Below, one piece after another: positions 11,976 through 21,929 of a DNA stretch of 64,000 nt; the first letter of the stretch is position 1, and the number at the start of each line of letters is the position of its first letter. The position numbers and the translations under genes are program-made. The notes beneath the pieces are model-generated. The model worked only from the letters and a program-made list of their open reading frames with translations, was not told where the DNA came from and searched no databases. Source of the stretch: Trogon surrucura (taxonomy: Eukaryota; Chordata; Aves; Trogoniformes; Trogonidae); assembly GCA_020746105.1 (NCBI GenBank), contig CM036618.1, positions 18,397,001 through 18,461,000 on the forward strand, given 5' to 3'.

Positions 11976-12700
11976 TGTCAAAATTTAAGACTTGGCTGAC
12001 CACTGAATTTAACAGATGCTCTCTGTGATCCTTCCTCCATCCTCCCAGGAGAAGGCAACAGGAGAACCAGGGGGAGAGGGACTTTAACATTGAAAAAAAA
12101 CTTGAAGCAGTTTAATGAAAGAGAAGAATACTAACAGTAACAATGAAGATGTCGAACTATGTGTATATATATATATACATACATGTGTGTATATATACAC
12201 ATACACAAATATGCGATATGCTCAAATATACAAGAGAACATGTCAATGGGGGACCCACACCCTCCAGATGACAAGGTCCCAAACAGAGAAACAAAAAAAG
12301 CTCTAGGCTGGACTCAGCAGCAGACAGGAACACCCAAGCCCCCAGTCCCAATGACAGTCAGAAAAAGTAGAAAAGAAGCTGTGTTGCTCCCACTTAGGGA
12401 GCAAATGGTGCTCCTCTATAGGATGAAAGAGGAGACAGGAACACCAGCAGTACAGGGAGAAATGACAAAGAGCCCACAACAACCCTTCTAGCACAACAGC
12501 ACTAAGAGCTCTAGAGCTCCTCTTAGGGGCCCTTATATACCGAGCACCATGGGAAGGAACCCTGTGATTGGTCCATTTTGGTCACCTGACCCATCCTCTC
12601 CTCCCCATAGGCACAGGTGCCCATCCTCCCCACCCCCTGGATTGTCACGTGTGTCGGGAGCCCCAGGAAACTCTTATCCTTGTGTTCTCAAACCAGGACA
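11976..12700 (-). mobile_element. Solo LTR, same family as 3715-4455, more diverged
   Basis: Plus strand TGTCAAAATTTAAGACTTGG to AAACCAGGACA, so it points left. GGCTGACCACTG then AACAGATGCTCTCT aligns with the matching part of the first LTR. In its own direction it has TATATAAG (12532-12539) and ATTAAA (12111-12116). A (TA/CA)n microsatellite has grown inside it at about 12159-12215. The flanking pentamers (AAATC, CCTGA) do not match, so the target duplication has decayed or one edge is misplaced. It has no internal region and no coding capacity. Confidence 0.78.
12159..12215. repeat. Compound TA/CA microsatellite inside an LTR
   Basis: Alternating TATATATA, CATACATG, TGTGTATATATACACATACAC. 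It is absent from the related LTR at 3.7 kb, so it expanded after insertion. Confidence 0.75.
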
Positions 12701-14749
12701 CCTGAACAAATAGAAGACAAACATTTGTCATCTTCTGCATCTCTTGTCATTAACCTTCTCCATAATGATGTCCATGAGTAACAGTTTCTCCCATTTCCAA
12801 CGAGGTGAGTCTCTGTTCCTTTCTTGTGCCATGTGAGTTTGTTTTGAGTTCTAGAGTGCATTAATGTGTTACAGCTGGGTATGAATCTACTGGTTTGAAT
12901 GTGGCAGGAATCTCAGTGCCAGCACCTGTTGTGAGCCTAAGCTCTCATGTATTCTCTTCTCTCTACATTGGTTTGCAGAAGATGTAAACACATTCCTTCT
13001 CTTTAAGAAGTGCACAGATTTCTGAGAGATCATATAGAGCTTGTGGGTGAGCATGAGGTTTACAGAAAATATGGCTGAAGGACACTTCCAGAGGTTGTCT
13101 AGTACGTTGGATTTCCCTGGGGCACTGGCATCAGAGGTGGCTAAACCAGCTCAGTTCTGTGGGACATAAGAAACTTTCTGCTTGAGTGAGATGGTCACTC
13201 TGGCCAGGAGGCTGGTTTCTACTCTAGGTGAAAGTAACTTGCACATGACTGAAAACAAAGTTCAGATTTCTGCCTCCTTACTTTTTTTTAGGTGAGATGC
13301 TACTTTGGTCTTGCCTAATCTACAATATGTGGGAAATTCTTAGTCTGACGTTATCTCTGCCCTTCCCTTTTCTTCCTGCCCTCACCCTGCCCCTTCAGAG
13401 CACTGCACCTCTTCTCAGGATGAGAAAAAAATAGTGACAAATGTAAGTCAGGTAGGATATTCAAGTTCTCTATTGACAAAGAGTGCGATGAAGTGAATCT
13501 ACATGCCATGAGTATTGAGAAGGCTGTACTCAAGAGAACATGAGATGCTGAGAGTACATGGAGTTCTCTTTAAACAAATGAATAAATAAATAACCTTTAT
13601 GTGAGCTTTTAAATTCAGCCATGAGTAGTAAAACTTAAGAGCTGGCTCAAAGTCTTGGTTTTAAGTAGACATACCTGATCTGTTCATCAAACTGTTTGAC
13701 GCAGACATGGTGTAATTTGTGGGGATATTTACTGGAAGTTATAATGATGTCCTCTCTTTGATAATGTAGCTATTTTAATTGTTTCAAATCTGGATAGGTC
13801 CTGTAACTTCATGTAATATTGTATTATCTGTTCATTCGTCACATTCTTGTGAGGATAGACAGCAAGTAAAGGGCTGTCTTCTAGGGCAGCTAGCAGCCGT
13901 AAGTCTACTGCAGCGCTTTCTGTGCAATTAATTTTTTCATAGTTTAGCCCTATTCGCAGTCTCTGCCCCATGTCCCTTCATTTTTAATGTTTTTTTTTTT
14001 CAAGGCAAGCAACTGACTGAAATTTGAGTTCCTCTCTGTTAACTATGATTGACTCCTCTTTAGTTTCCTCCTTTAATTTACTTTAGCAAGTGGCTCACAC
14101 AATCAGTGATTATTGCTGTGCAACATAAGCTTTTCTTTTATTCAAATAGTGTTTGCATTTGGCGCTCACACTTTAGAACTACGGTAACTTCGATAGCTGT
14201 TCTAGAGAGGGAAATGGTAATCTGGATAAAACAATTTTTTTTTTCCAAACGAAACGTTTGCATTTATCTGTAGAGTCAGAAAATACTGATCCTTTTGCAA
14301 AACAGTAGTTTTAAAGGGTACATTTGTGAAAACCTTTTTCTGAATGAAATTCAGTACCAGCGTTTCTGTAGCTTAATCAAATCTTCTGTCACACAGCAGC
14401 TATATTCTGTTATCCCTCTCTCTTATGGCTGTGTAAATGATCTGTTGTGTGTAAGTAAGCACGGACAGTGGTAAACAGGAAGAGATGCTTACTCACAAAT
14501 ATATTAGTAAATTATTTAATAACTTTTTGACATTGCGTGAATTGATCCAGGCTGCAAACTGTTGTGTAAGGGAATCCTTAACACACATAAGAGTGTTTAG
14601 AAAGCGTGTTTTACTTTCCAGAGTCAGATACAAAGCAGTACTAATAAAATGGCTTTTTTCCTCATGACGGTACAAAGTATTTAGTATTTTAATGCAACTA
14701 CTTCTTCAGATCTTTATGAATCACCTTGCTTCTTAGGAGTGAAATTCCC
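12701..14749. other. Non-coding DNA
   Basis: AT-rich unique sequence without recognised genes. It holds an 80-codon minus frame at 13729-13971 with protein-like composition and no identity I can assign (see findings). Confidence 0.45.
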
Positions 14750-15060
14750 AGCTAGCGCAGCTGAATTGGCTAAAGCATCATTTCCCAAATGCGACTACCA
14801 AATGCGACTTTAAACAATCCGTGGTCGTCGCTCCTAAAACACGAAGAATCGGACGAATTTACCCTTTTAAAACTATGTCTGGTCTGTGCGCGCAGGGCGG
14901 GCGGGCGCTGGAGCGGCGGCTGCGTTCTGCGCCCGGGCCGGCGGGTGGCAGTGGCCCTCCATCCTCCAGCCACCCTCCGGCCGGACCGCTGCGAGAGGAG
15001 GAGGAAAAAGGGGAGGAAGAAGAGGAGGAGGAGGCAGTTCAAAGGTATCTCCTATTTTTA
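14750..15060. promoter_or_regulatory. Small CpG-rich, promoter-like patch 3' of ID2
   Basis: About 300 bp of undepleted CpG DNA in an AT-rich setting, with GGGCGGGCGGGCG and CGCCCGGGCC in the core at 14885-15000. A direct repeat CCAAATGCGACT occurs twice just before it. A donor-like CAAAG|GTATCT on the plus strand follows a GGA-rich purine tract at 15041-15050. No coding frame is convincing. It could be the promoter and first exon of a non-coding RNA. Confidence 0.35.
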
Positions 15061-17959
15061 GCTCGGAGTCAGCGTTCTCGGTCGCCTTTTCTTGTCAAAA
15101 TATTGGCACCGGTTCTTTAAGTGGCTCACGAGTTATTTGGATGCGGTAGACACCCGATGCTGGGTGGGTTTCCCAGGGGGAGAGTAAACAAACCTCAGTT
15201 GCCTGCTCCCCCTTTTCCTTACCTGGTAACAGACTGGAGGGACTCCTGTCACCCTTGTGTGTGAGAGGACTGGTTTCTGAACTGCTGTAATACGTGTCAC
15301 GAGCAGCACGTTGCATGCTGCGTAATACAAAGGTGTTCCCTGAAAATCCAAATGAGACTTTATTAAGTTCATGCCTTGGGATGAGCTCAGGAGTTCCGTG
15401 TGTCGTTATGGGCAATACGCAAGCAAAGCCAGGTTTGGAAACCTCTCTTGCGGAGGAAAAAGTCCTCTTCGATCTCGTGTTGGAATCGCGGGGAAGTGTC
15501 TCTAGGTGCATTTGCAACTTTCGTGCATGGCAAAAAAAAAATATTTTTGCAGTGTTTGTATGCAGTGTTTTTATACAGTGTTTGTCAAAACTGTTTTGCT
15601 GTCCCGTAGCTGAGTATGGGTCTTCTCGGTCTGTTGCGTTCAGCTGGTCAGTTAGCAGAACTATTGGCAACAGCTGAGGTCAGAGTTAAATGGTCTGGGA
15701 GAAGCAGTGAAAATTTCACAAATTTTTCTAATGTATTCTGGAGAAAGAATGACAACGCTATAGAATAAAGACATACCACATCTTCAAGGAAACTTCAGGA
15801 ATTAATGTTAAGGCTTTGGGCACTCAGAGTTGACCTTGCTGTTTATCTTTGAGAGACAACAATCTTAAGAAAAAAAACAAAGAGGGAATCTCTAAGTAAA
15901 GCACCTAGTTTGAGCCTCTAGGTTCTCTGATCCTAAGAAGGCATTGTCAAGTTGGTGAATTGGTCGATTCTGAAAGAGGAAAAAAATTTTCCTTTCTTAA
16001 TTTACATTTTCAAAACCATGTTTGTTTGTTTTCCTGCTCAGCTCCCCACGCCTTGTAAATTGTGAATTTCTCTTTTGGCTATGCACGATAAGCATAAGGA
16101 AATTGGTTTCATTCTACAAGTGTGTTAATCATCCTGTAGCTTGAAAATATCAAAGTGCAAATGCCGTAGTTTCTAAAGGGGTTGATCTTAAAATAATTAC
16201 TGTGGTCTGACTGTTAATTTCATTAACGGAACTGTGGGTTTAAAGTGACACTTACTGTGTTAAAATGAACAACAGGGTGAAAAATTAGTTTTGAGGGAGA
16301 AACGGGGTGGTGATTACTTTAGGTCGTTACTGGTTTGGAAGGACGATCCGAACACTGTGATTTCAGGGAAAGGAGCCTTCCGGGGACTGAGGCGCGTGGA
16401 TTCTCTGGGCTGTCAGGGTTAAACGTTCACGGCACGGAGCTGGGTGCGCTCTGGGTGCTGAGACAGTAGCGAGGTTTGGCCACAGGAGGCACAAGCCGGC
16501 GTGTGCTGCGGGGAGAGATTTCCTTAATCTCTGCCGGGGGGCGGGAGGGGGCACGGTGAGAAGCGGTAGATCAGCTCTGTCCCGTGTGTCCCCCCTCTCC
16601 CGCCTCCCCGGGCCAGCTTTTGCTAACCCTTCTTGTCTTCTGATCGCGCTGATCCTCTGAGAGTGTGCTGCTGCTGCTGCTGCTCGGGCAAGGCAGCTCC
16701 TGTCTTAAGAGATCAGAGCTGGCTTTCTCCCAGCCTACGTGAACAGATTTGGTGTCAAGGGCAAGGAAAGGCAGCTGCTGCTGCCCCGGAGCACCACCCA
16801 CCCACCTGTTTGCTGTTGAAAGTGTTACTGGTCCCAGGTGAGGCTCCTGCCTTTCACTCCCAGAGTCCAAGCCCAAAGGGTCGTGCTCACTGGGGAGCTG
16901 TACTTACCCGAAGCACCCAGTGAAGTTTCTTCCCTTCCTATCACAAGCAATTCTCTTTGGTTCACATGTAGGGCTCAACACTGAACTTCCCATTTCAGGC
17001 AAGTTTTAAGGGAGCTTAAATTAGAATGTCAGCTGGTGAGGCACAGCTCTTCCCGCGTCCTCGGTCTTGTGACAACTAAACAGATCTAATGACCAGCGGT
17101 GGTGGTAGTGGATTCATAGGGTAGTCAGTGTCCCTGGAGTAAGTGAGGGATTTTTGCATAGCTTGTGAGGGCAAAAAGATCAAGAAATAAGCTGTTACTG
17201 GCTTTCAGGAATTTCGACTCCTATTTCAAACTTAATTTAATTCTTATGGAGAAAGAGTCCCTTCAGGAGCAGCCAAAGTTTAATCAGTAACACAACAGCA
17301 CTTTAGCTCAATTCTCAGTATCTTAGTCATACGGGGAAGCTGCTGCAACTGATTAGAAACCCCATTTCACTGAAATATTGCATGGAAGCATGAAAATTCC
17401 AGTGTGGAAAGGCAGCAGTCACTTCATCATTCTAGATCCCATGTTAACGCATCACCAACTCTCACGTTCAAAGCCCTTTTAGAGAAATTTAATAGTTGGG
17501 GGACTAATAACCACCCACAACCTTATCTCTGAGCGATTATTCTGAACACAAATTAACAGATTGGGCCATTACTACTGAGAACTGAATCATCCATAAGGGG
17601 GAGGGGGGGGAAGGCAGTATACCATGGGAATGTCTAGGATTAACTGTTTTTTTTGTTTTCAAACACTTTGTCAAGAGCATCCCCTCTGCAATAAATTCCT
17701 TTTCTAGTTCCTTTCACACTGTTTAGAGGCAGATCACTTTTTTAAATTTGGCATATACATTCAAATAAGATTTTCCAAGTTACAAGAATTATTATTCACT
17801 TCAAGTAATTTTATTCTTTGTATTCTCTACATATCTGAATTTTTACTTGATAAAGTCATAACAGAATGTATAAATTTTTTTTTAAAAAAAAAATCAAAAA
17901 CCACAACACAAATCAAAGCCAGCAAACAGTTGGTCCCCAAAGAATAAAGCAAGCAATCA
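15061..17959. other. Non-coding DNA downstream of ID2
   Basis: No gene recognised. 15100-15670 keeps scattered CpGs. 16370-16900 is moderately GC-rich, with a (CTG)n tract at about 16668-16685. A 191-codon minus frame (15095-15670) shows no domain. The 3' ends of ID2 and any gene further left would face each other here. Confidence 0.45.
16668..16685. repeat. (CTG)n trinucleotide tract
   Basis: Five to six CTG units in a GC-rich stretch about 1.3 kb beyond the ID2 3' end; not in a supported coding frame. Confidence 0.7.
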
Positions 17960-17978
17960 GTTCAATAAACACACTTGA

Positions 17979-17984
17979 TTTATT
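17979..17984 (-). terminator. ID2 poly(A) signal AATAAA
   Basis: Canonical AATAAA on the minus strand. It is followed by a TG/T-rich stretch (AAGTGTGTTTATTG), so cleavage is expected about 15-25 bases on, near 17960. It lies 27 bases after a perfect 10-bp-stem hairpin. Confidence 0.85.
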
Positions 17985-18010
17985 TTGTATAAAAAGGGTT
18001 AAGTTTACAA

Positions 18011-18033
18011 CTAAACTTTTATAAAAAGTTTAG
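18011..18033 (-). promoter_or_regulatory. Perfect hairpin before ID2 poly(A) signal
   Basis: CTAAACTTTT / AAAAGTTTAG arms (10 bp, no mismatch) around a 3-base loop, 27 bases upstream of AATAAA. The human 3'UTR as I remember it has the same inverted repeat in the same position. Confidence 0.5.
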
Positions 18034-18127
18034 CATGATTAAGTACATCATTACAGTTTTTGCAGAAATAGGTATTTCTGCCACTATACAAGAAAACTCT
18101 AATTAAAGAGTTCACAAGGTTTCACTC

Positions 18128-18156
18128 ATATATATATATTTATATATAAATATATA
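18128..18156 (-). promoter_or_regulatory. AU-only element in ID2 3'UTR
   Basis: A 29-base A/U-only alternating tract containing an AUUUA pentamer, self-complementary over much of its length. I recall an almost identical tract at the same place in the human ID2 3'UTR. A role in mRNA decay of this immediate-early-like message is inferred. Confidence 0.5.
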
Positions 18157-19319
18157 CACAGCATTCAGTCCTAGGTTTGAGTCAAAAAGGTAATTTCTGA
18201 CCACAGACTTTCCTAAAAAACTGAACACTGGATCCTTCTGGTACTCACGCTCCACCTTTGGAAAAAAAAGGCAAAGTCTGCTTTAAAATGGGCAACTCCT
18301 TGCAAGATTTTTGTTTCGCTCCCCACGTTGGGAATAGTATATAAAGGAAGCCTTCCAACTAGGGAAAGGGTATTTAAGAGTCTCTTCATAAATAACTAGG
18401 TTCTCAGTCCAAGTTGAAGAATGGGGTGGGGTTAAAGATCAATCTTGATTTTTTTTTTTTTCTTCTTTATGAATTTTTAAAGGTCCTTTTAGTTAGATGT
18501 GGATTTTCCCCCTCCAGATACAGCTGAAAAACAAATTCAGCACCTCAAAAAAATCCTGTAGACATTTTCTTGTGCAAAAAAAAAAAAAACCGAACAAAAA
18601 AAAACCCCAACTCTCATCAGTGGAACACCTGCAAGAGATTGAAAAGAGGCATATTTAGGAGAATGCTAACAGGGCAGAGATCCGGACAGACTGGCGCCAG
18701 AGAGGAAGCCACAGTTTGAACATTTAACCAAACACTCAGAGATTGGGCAAACCCTGGCGTCCAGATGCAACACATACACGCTCACACACTCGCTCTCAAG
18801 AACACAAATTGAACATTAAAATAACATACACTCGAGAGAAAGGGCAGAAAGAGCATTCTCACTCCAATCTCTGCTTAGATCTCTAAATGCAATGCTCAGA
18901 GGCGCCAGTCTGCCTCTTACAGCAATTACTTGATTAAAAGCAGTCACTTATTTAACCGATAGCACAGACGAGCCCACATCACAGAATTTAAGGAATTGTG
19001 CCAAGATTCCCAACTTAATCAGTCACTTCGGCCCAGGAAGTTAAAGACTCCAAGATAACGAGAGAATTTGCACTGAGCAGCGAGTAGTATCACAGCAGCC
19101 TGTGCTGCTTAATGAACCTTAGCAGCAAAACACACTTTGGACTGTACAACTCCGTTACCAGTCTTACGATTTCTTACTGGTTACAAAGGCATCTCCTAAT
19201 CAACTTTTAGGACAGATTTTTTAGCAATAACCATCACACCTCCCAACCCCAGGAAGCCACTTTTTTTTTTTTAACCCCAAGTTTCAAGAAATAAGACGCA
19301 GGGCACTCACCCGCTCGGT

Positions 19320-19947
19320 TCAGCCACAAAGTGCTTTGCTGTCGCCTGACATGAGCTCTGAGGGGAACTCGGACGCCTGCAAGAGAAAGGACGCAAGGGT
19401 AAGGGGCAGGAGAAGACCGTCCGGGATAGCCAAGCGCGGCACGCCGGGCTACCGAGGGGCTGCCAGGAGGCGGCCGTGTCAGCCAGTGCCGGCTCCTCGG
19501 CGGCCACCGCGCTCCGCACCCGAGACACATTCTGACAGGGACTTCAGCTCCCCCGCCTAAGCCGGCGAGGAGCCGGGGGGCTCGGGGGAAGGCGCTTACC
19601 TGTAGCGAGAGGATGCTGATGTCTGTGTTGAGGGTGGTCAGAGGAGTTCTGGAGGAAGGGTTTTGCCCGGGTCTCTGGTGGTGGAGGCTGACGATGGTGG
19701 GGTGCGAGTCCAAGGCGATCTGCAGGTCCAAGATGTAGTCGATAACGTGCTGCAGGATTTCCATCTTGCTCACTTTCTTGTTCTGCGGGATGCTGGGCAC
19801 CAGCTCCTTCAGCTTGGAGTAGCAGTCATTCATGTTGTACAGCAGGCTCATGGGGTCATCCACGGGCGTTTTGCTCCGGGAGATGCCCAGGTTGTGCTCC
19901 GAGAGGCCGTTTTTCCTGACGGACCGCACCGGGCTGAAGGCTTTCAT
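19320..19947 (-). CDS. ID2: ID2, inhibitor of DNA binding 2 (HLH), join of 19320-19376 and 19600-19947
   Basis: The protein dimerises with class I bHLH factors (E proteins) in the nucleus and, having no basic region, keeps them off E-boxes. This restrains differentiation and promotes proliferation. The spliced product is 134 residues, the usual vertebrate ID2 length. Seen: SPVR at residues 5-8 (the known CDK2 site at Ser5); the helix-loop-helix at about 30-80, with helix 1 from [19 protein letters not shown], loop [11 protein letters not shown], and helix 2 [19 protein letters not shown]; a destruction box RTPLTTLN at 100-107; and the leucine-rich export stretch to 115. Exon 1 codes for 116 whole codons and ends CTACAG|GTAAGC. 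Intron 1 is 223 bp and ends TTCTCTTGCAG. Exon 2 codes for residues 117-134, ending SKALCG and TGA at 19322-19320. The start has A at -3 and no upstream ATG in the short 5'UTR. The open frame extends far upstream of this ATG only because the promoter is GC-rich. Residue 127 is Gly where I recall Asn in human. Identification is firm. Confidence 0.98.
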
Positions 19948-20092
19948 GCTGCAAGGCGGGCGGAGAGAGCGGTTCCAGCGGGCGGATAACCGGGCGGGCG
20001 GGCGGGAAGGCTGCGGAGCGCGGCTGCGGCTGCTGCCCTCCCCGTCTGCGCTGCCGGAGCTCGCACTGAGGCGCGGGGCTGCGCGGCCTCTT

Positions 20093-20098
20093 CTTATA
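20093..20098 (-). promoter_or_regulatory. ID2 TATA box (TATAAG)
   Basis: GGTATAAGAAG on the minus strand, embedded in otherwise almost pure GC sequence, about 146 bp upstream of the ATG. It predicts a start near 20065 and a 5'UTR of about 118 bases without upstream ATGs. ID2 is TATA-driven in mammals too. Confidence 0.75.
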
Positions 20099-20144
20099 CC
20101 GCCGCCGCGGCCGCCGCCGCCGAGCCCGGCCCGCGCTCGCTGCC

Positions 20145-20149
20145 ATTGG
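20145..20149 (-). promoter_or_regulatory. CCAAT box of ID2 promoter
   Basis: CCAAT on the minus strand (GCGGCCAATGGC), about 50 bp upstream of the TATA box, a usual NF-Y distance. A second CCAAT in the opposite orientation (GAGCCAATCC) lies at about 20225-20229. Confidence 0.6.
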
Positions 20150-20592
20150 CCGCCGCCCGCACGTCCATCACCTCGCGGCGCCCTGGGGGAGGCGCGAGGG
20201 CCGCGCGGGCCTTCCGCCTGGAGAGCCAATCCCGCCAGGGGGCGGGGCCGCGCCGCACAGCTGAGGGAGTAAATAGCGCGCGGCCGCCTGGCGCCGGGCC
20301 CGCCGCAACGGCGCGCGGCCCTCACTGCCACCCGGGAGCGGCGCCGCTCCCGCCGCGCCGGGGGTGACCGTACCCGTGTGTCCCGCGCTTCGCCGTGACG
20401 GCGGGTAGAAGTGACCGGCGGTGCCGGAGCGAGGGGAGCGGAGCGTGGGACAACCGGTGGAGCGAGGGGCTCGGTGAAGACTGAGCCTTCCCAAAAAGTC
20501 AGGGCGAATTCCGGGTGCTGAGTGCTTCTCGCGCCGGCCCGTTTGAAACGCGGCAGCGGCGGCCGGGACACCGGCAGAGCGCTTGTAGGCCG

Positions 20593-20598
20593 CACGTG
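20593..20598. promoter_or_regulatory. CACGTG E-box upstream of ID2
   Basis: A palindromic canonical MYC/MAX or USF-type E-box about 530 bp upstream of the inferred start, at the edge of the CpG island. ID2 is a reported MYC/MYCN target, but use of this site is only inferred. Confidence 0.4.
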
Positions 20599-20744
20599 GC
20601 AGTGGGAGGTGCGAGCGTCGACAATAAAGATAAATAAAGCCCCTAAAGCCAACGGCAGCGCTGTGCCCTGCTGGGAGAACGGGGGCACGGAGAGTCCTGG
20701 CAGAGTCGGGCCGCGCTCTTGGCTCTCCCTGCCTGGGGAAGGAC

Positions 20745-20990
20745 AGGGCTATTTTAGATTACGCTATTAATTGGAGATCATTAAGCAAATGCGCATATTG
20801 GAAGTGCATTTACATGTATTACCCTTGAAAGGCTGCTCATCTGCACCCGATCAGCGCTTGTGACACGGCGCTGTCATTAATTATGCAAAGATTGTTTCTG
20901 GTGACATGCAAATTCTACACTCTACTTTTTGCAGCTTTCGGTTGCAGCCAATGAAACATCTTCCAGAAACATTCCAGAGGAAAAAGTTTT
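20745..20990. promoter_or_regulatory. Candidate conserved enhancer upstream of ID2
   Basis: AT-rich block between two CpG islands, 0.7-0.9 kb upstream of the ID2 start. It is dense in homeodomain and POU words: CTATTAATTGG, TCATTAAG, GCAAATGC, CATTAATTATGCAAAG, a perfect octamer ATGCAAAT at 20906-20913, a CCAAT at 20948-20952, and a TEAD-like ACATTCCAGAGG near the end. No repeat is recognisable, and CpGs persist in it. The regulatory role is inferred from motif density and position only. Confidence 0.45.
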
Positions 20991-21929
20991 TTGTGTTTTT
21001 TGTTTAGCTGGAGAAGTGGCTTTGGGTTTTTTTTTTAAAAAACTTAGCCCCGTTGTATTTTTCTATATTTTGCTGATACTACTGGCTGTATAACATACTG
21101 ACATAGCTTCCACCTGTCTTTTCACATACTACCCGAGGAAAGTTCAACCTCTGAAAGCGTGGACACGTACGTATACAATTAATCTAAATTAAATCCTGCG
21201 CAAAACACAGCAATTCTGTAATAACCACCTGGGTGCTTAAACCACGTTAGTGTTCATTGCAAAGAAAAATGTAGTAACAGCATACACCCATAAAATCAGC
21301 ACGGATCGTGCTGTCAATCCCAACTATTAAAAGCTGGCAAATACTGCGTTTATCTGCGCTGCTGTTGCATAGCTACACTATGGGGATGTGGGGGAGGCAC
21401 GTTAGGGACATTTGGAGACAAAGCTGTGGAGAGCTGGATCAATATTTTTTCCCAATTAACGTGGCATTCCTGAGCTGGTGGTTGGCTATTCTCTGGCAGG
21501 ACATTTTGGTGACTGTCACACCAGGGTGTCTGCCCCGCGGCTCGTCTTTGGGGGTGGACTGTAGGTGGTGCTGAGGCTGACAGGAACACAATTCGACGGG
21601 TTTTGAAATGCGAAGGGTGAAAGTGAATCTCGACATTCAATCTGATAGGAAGACAAAATACGTTGTCCAAGTGCAGTTAAAGTGAGTTGTTAATAATAAT
21701 AATAATAAAAACCCCATCCTGTCAGGTAACATTCGATTTAAATCACCGCATAGAGCCACTCCAGTCCCGTACCTCGCTAAAAACTCAATTTCAGGTGTAT
21801 CTGGTACCCGATCTGCGGCCACAGGTTTTACTGCGTCAACGTGCTTGTATTTGTGTCTCATGAATGCACCGAGTGAAAGAAATTTTGACACTATTTTCGG
21901 CATAATAACAGCCAACGTAAACAAACGCG
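20991..21929. other. AT-rich DNA between the two CpG islands
   Basis: No gene or repeat recognised. Contains a (TAA)n microsatellite at about 21691-21709. CpG content rises from about 21750 towards the second island. Confidence 0.5.

Larger units (their letters stand above)
17960..18628 (-). other. ID2: ID2 exon 3, 3' untranslated region
   Basis: The minus strand here matches, in long blocks and in order, the human ID2 3'UTR as I remember it: a GGACC with A-rich tract, CTTGGACTG, TTGGAAGG followed by TATATACTATTCCCA, the GGTGGAGCGTGA block, GTCAGAAATTACC, an AU-only stretch at 18128-18156, and a hairpin at 18011-18033. Such long non-coding conservation suggests control of message stability or translation. 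The acceptor at 18629-18630 follows a pyrimidine-rich tract, and the exon starts GTGTTC, as I recall for human exon 3. Confidence 0.88.
17960..20065 (-). other. ID2: ID2 transcription unit (three exons)
   Basis: Exon 1 runs from an inferred start near 20065 (about 30 bp below the TATA box) to 19600. Exon 2 is 19376-19311, ending GAGCGG|GTGAGT. Exon 3 is 18628 to about 17960 and starts after CTCTTGCAG. The stop codon lies in exon 2, 8 bases before its donor, so the whole last exon is untranslated; mammalian ID2 has the same three-exon plan. Intron 2 is 682 bp (19310-18629) and shows no repeat or gene. The transcription start and 3' end are inferred from signals, not mapped. Confidence 0.9.
19360..20620. 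promoter_or_regulatory. CpG island over ID2 promoter, exon 1 and intron 1
   Basis: Dense undepleted CpG and GC-only tracts run from intron 1 through exon 1 to about 550 bp upstream of the start. Several long open frames on both strands here are by-products of this composition. The island drops off sharply into AT-rich DNA near 20620, where the run of AATAAA-like words begins. Confidence 0.8.

Noticed and set aside
12159-12491. 110-codon frame beginning in a microsatellite
   Set aside because: Lies wholly inside a solo LTR and starts in a TA/CA repeat.
15095-15670. 191-codon minus-strand frame
   Set aside because: No domain or family resemblance, antisense frames are also open, and no splice or promoter context supports it.
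19234-20688. 484-codon open frame on the minus strand
   Set aside because: It contains ID2 exon 1, but the N-terminal half is promoter and 5'UTR read through, and the C-terminal part is introns 1 and 2 plus exon 2 out of frame. The real protein starts at 19947 and is spliced.
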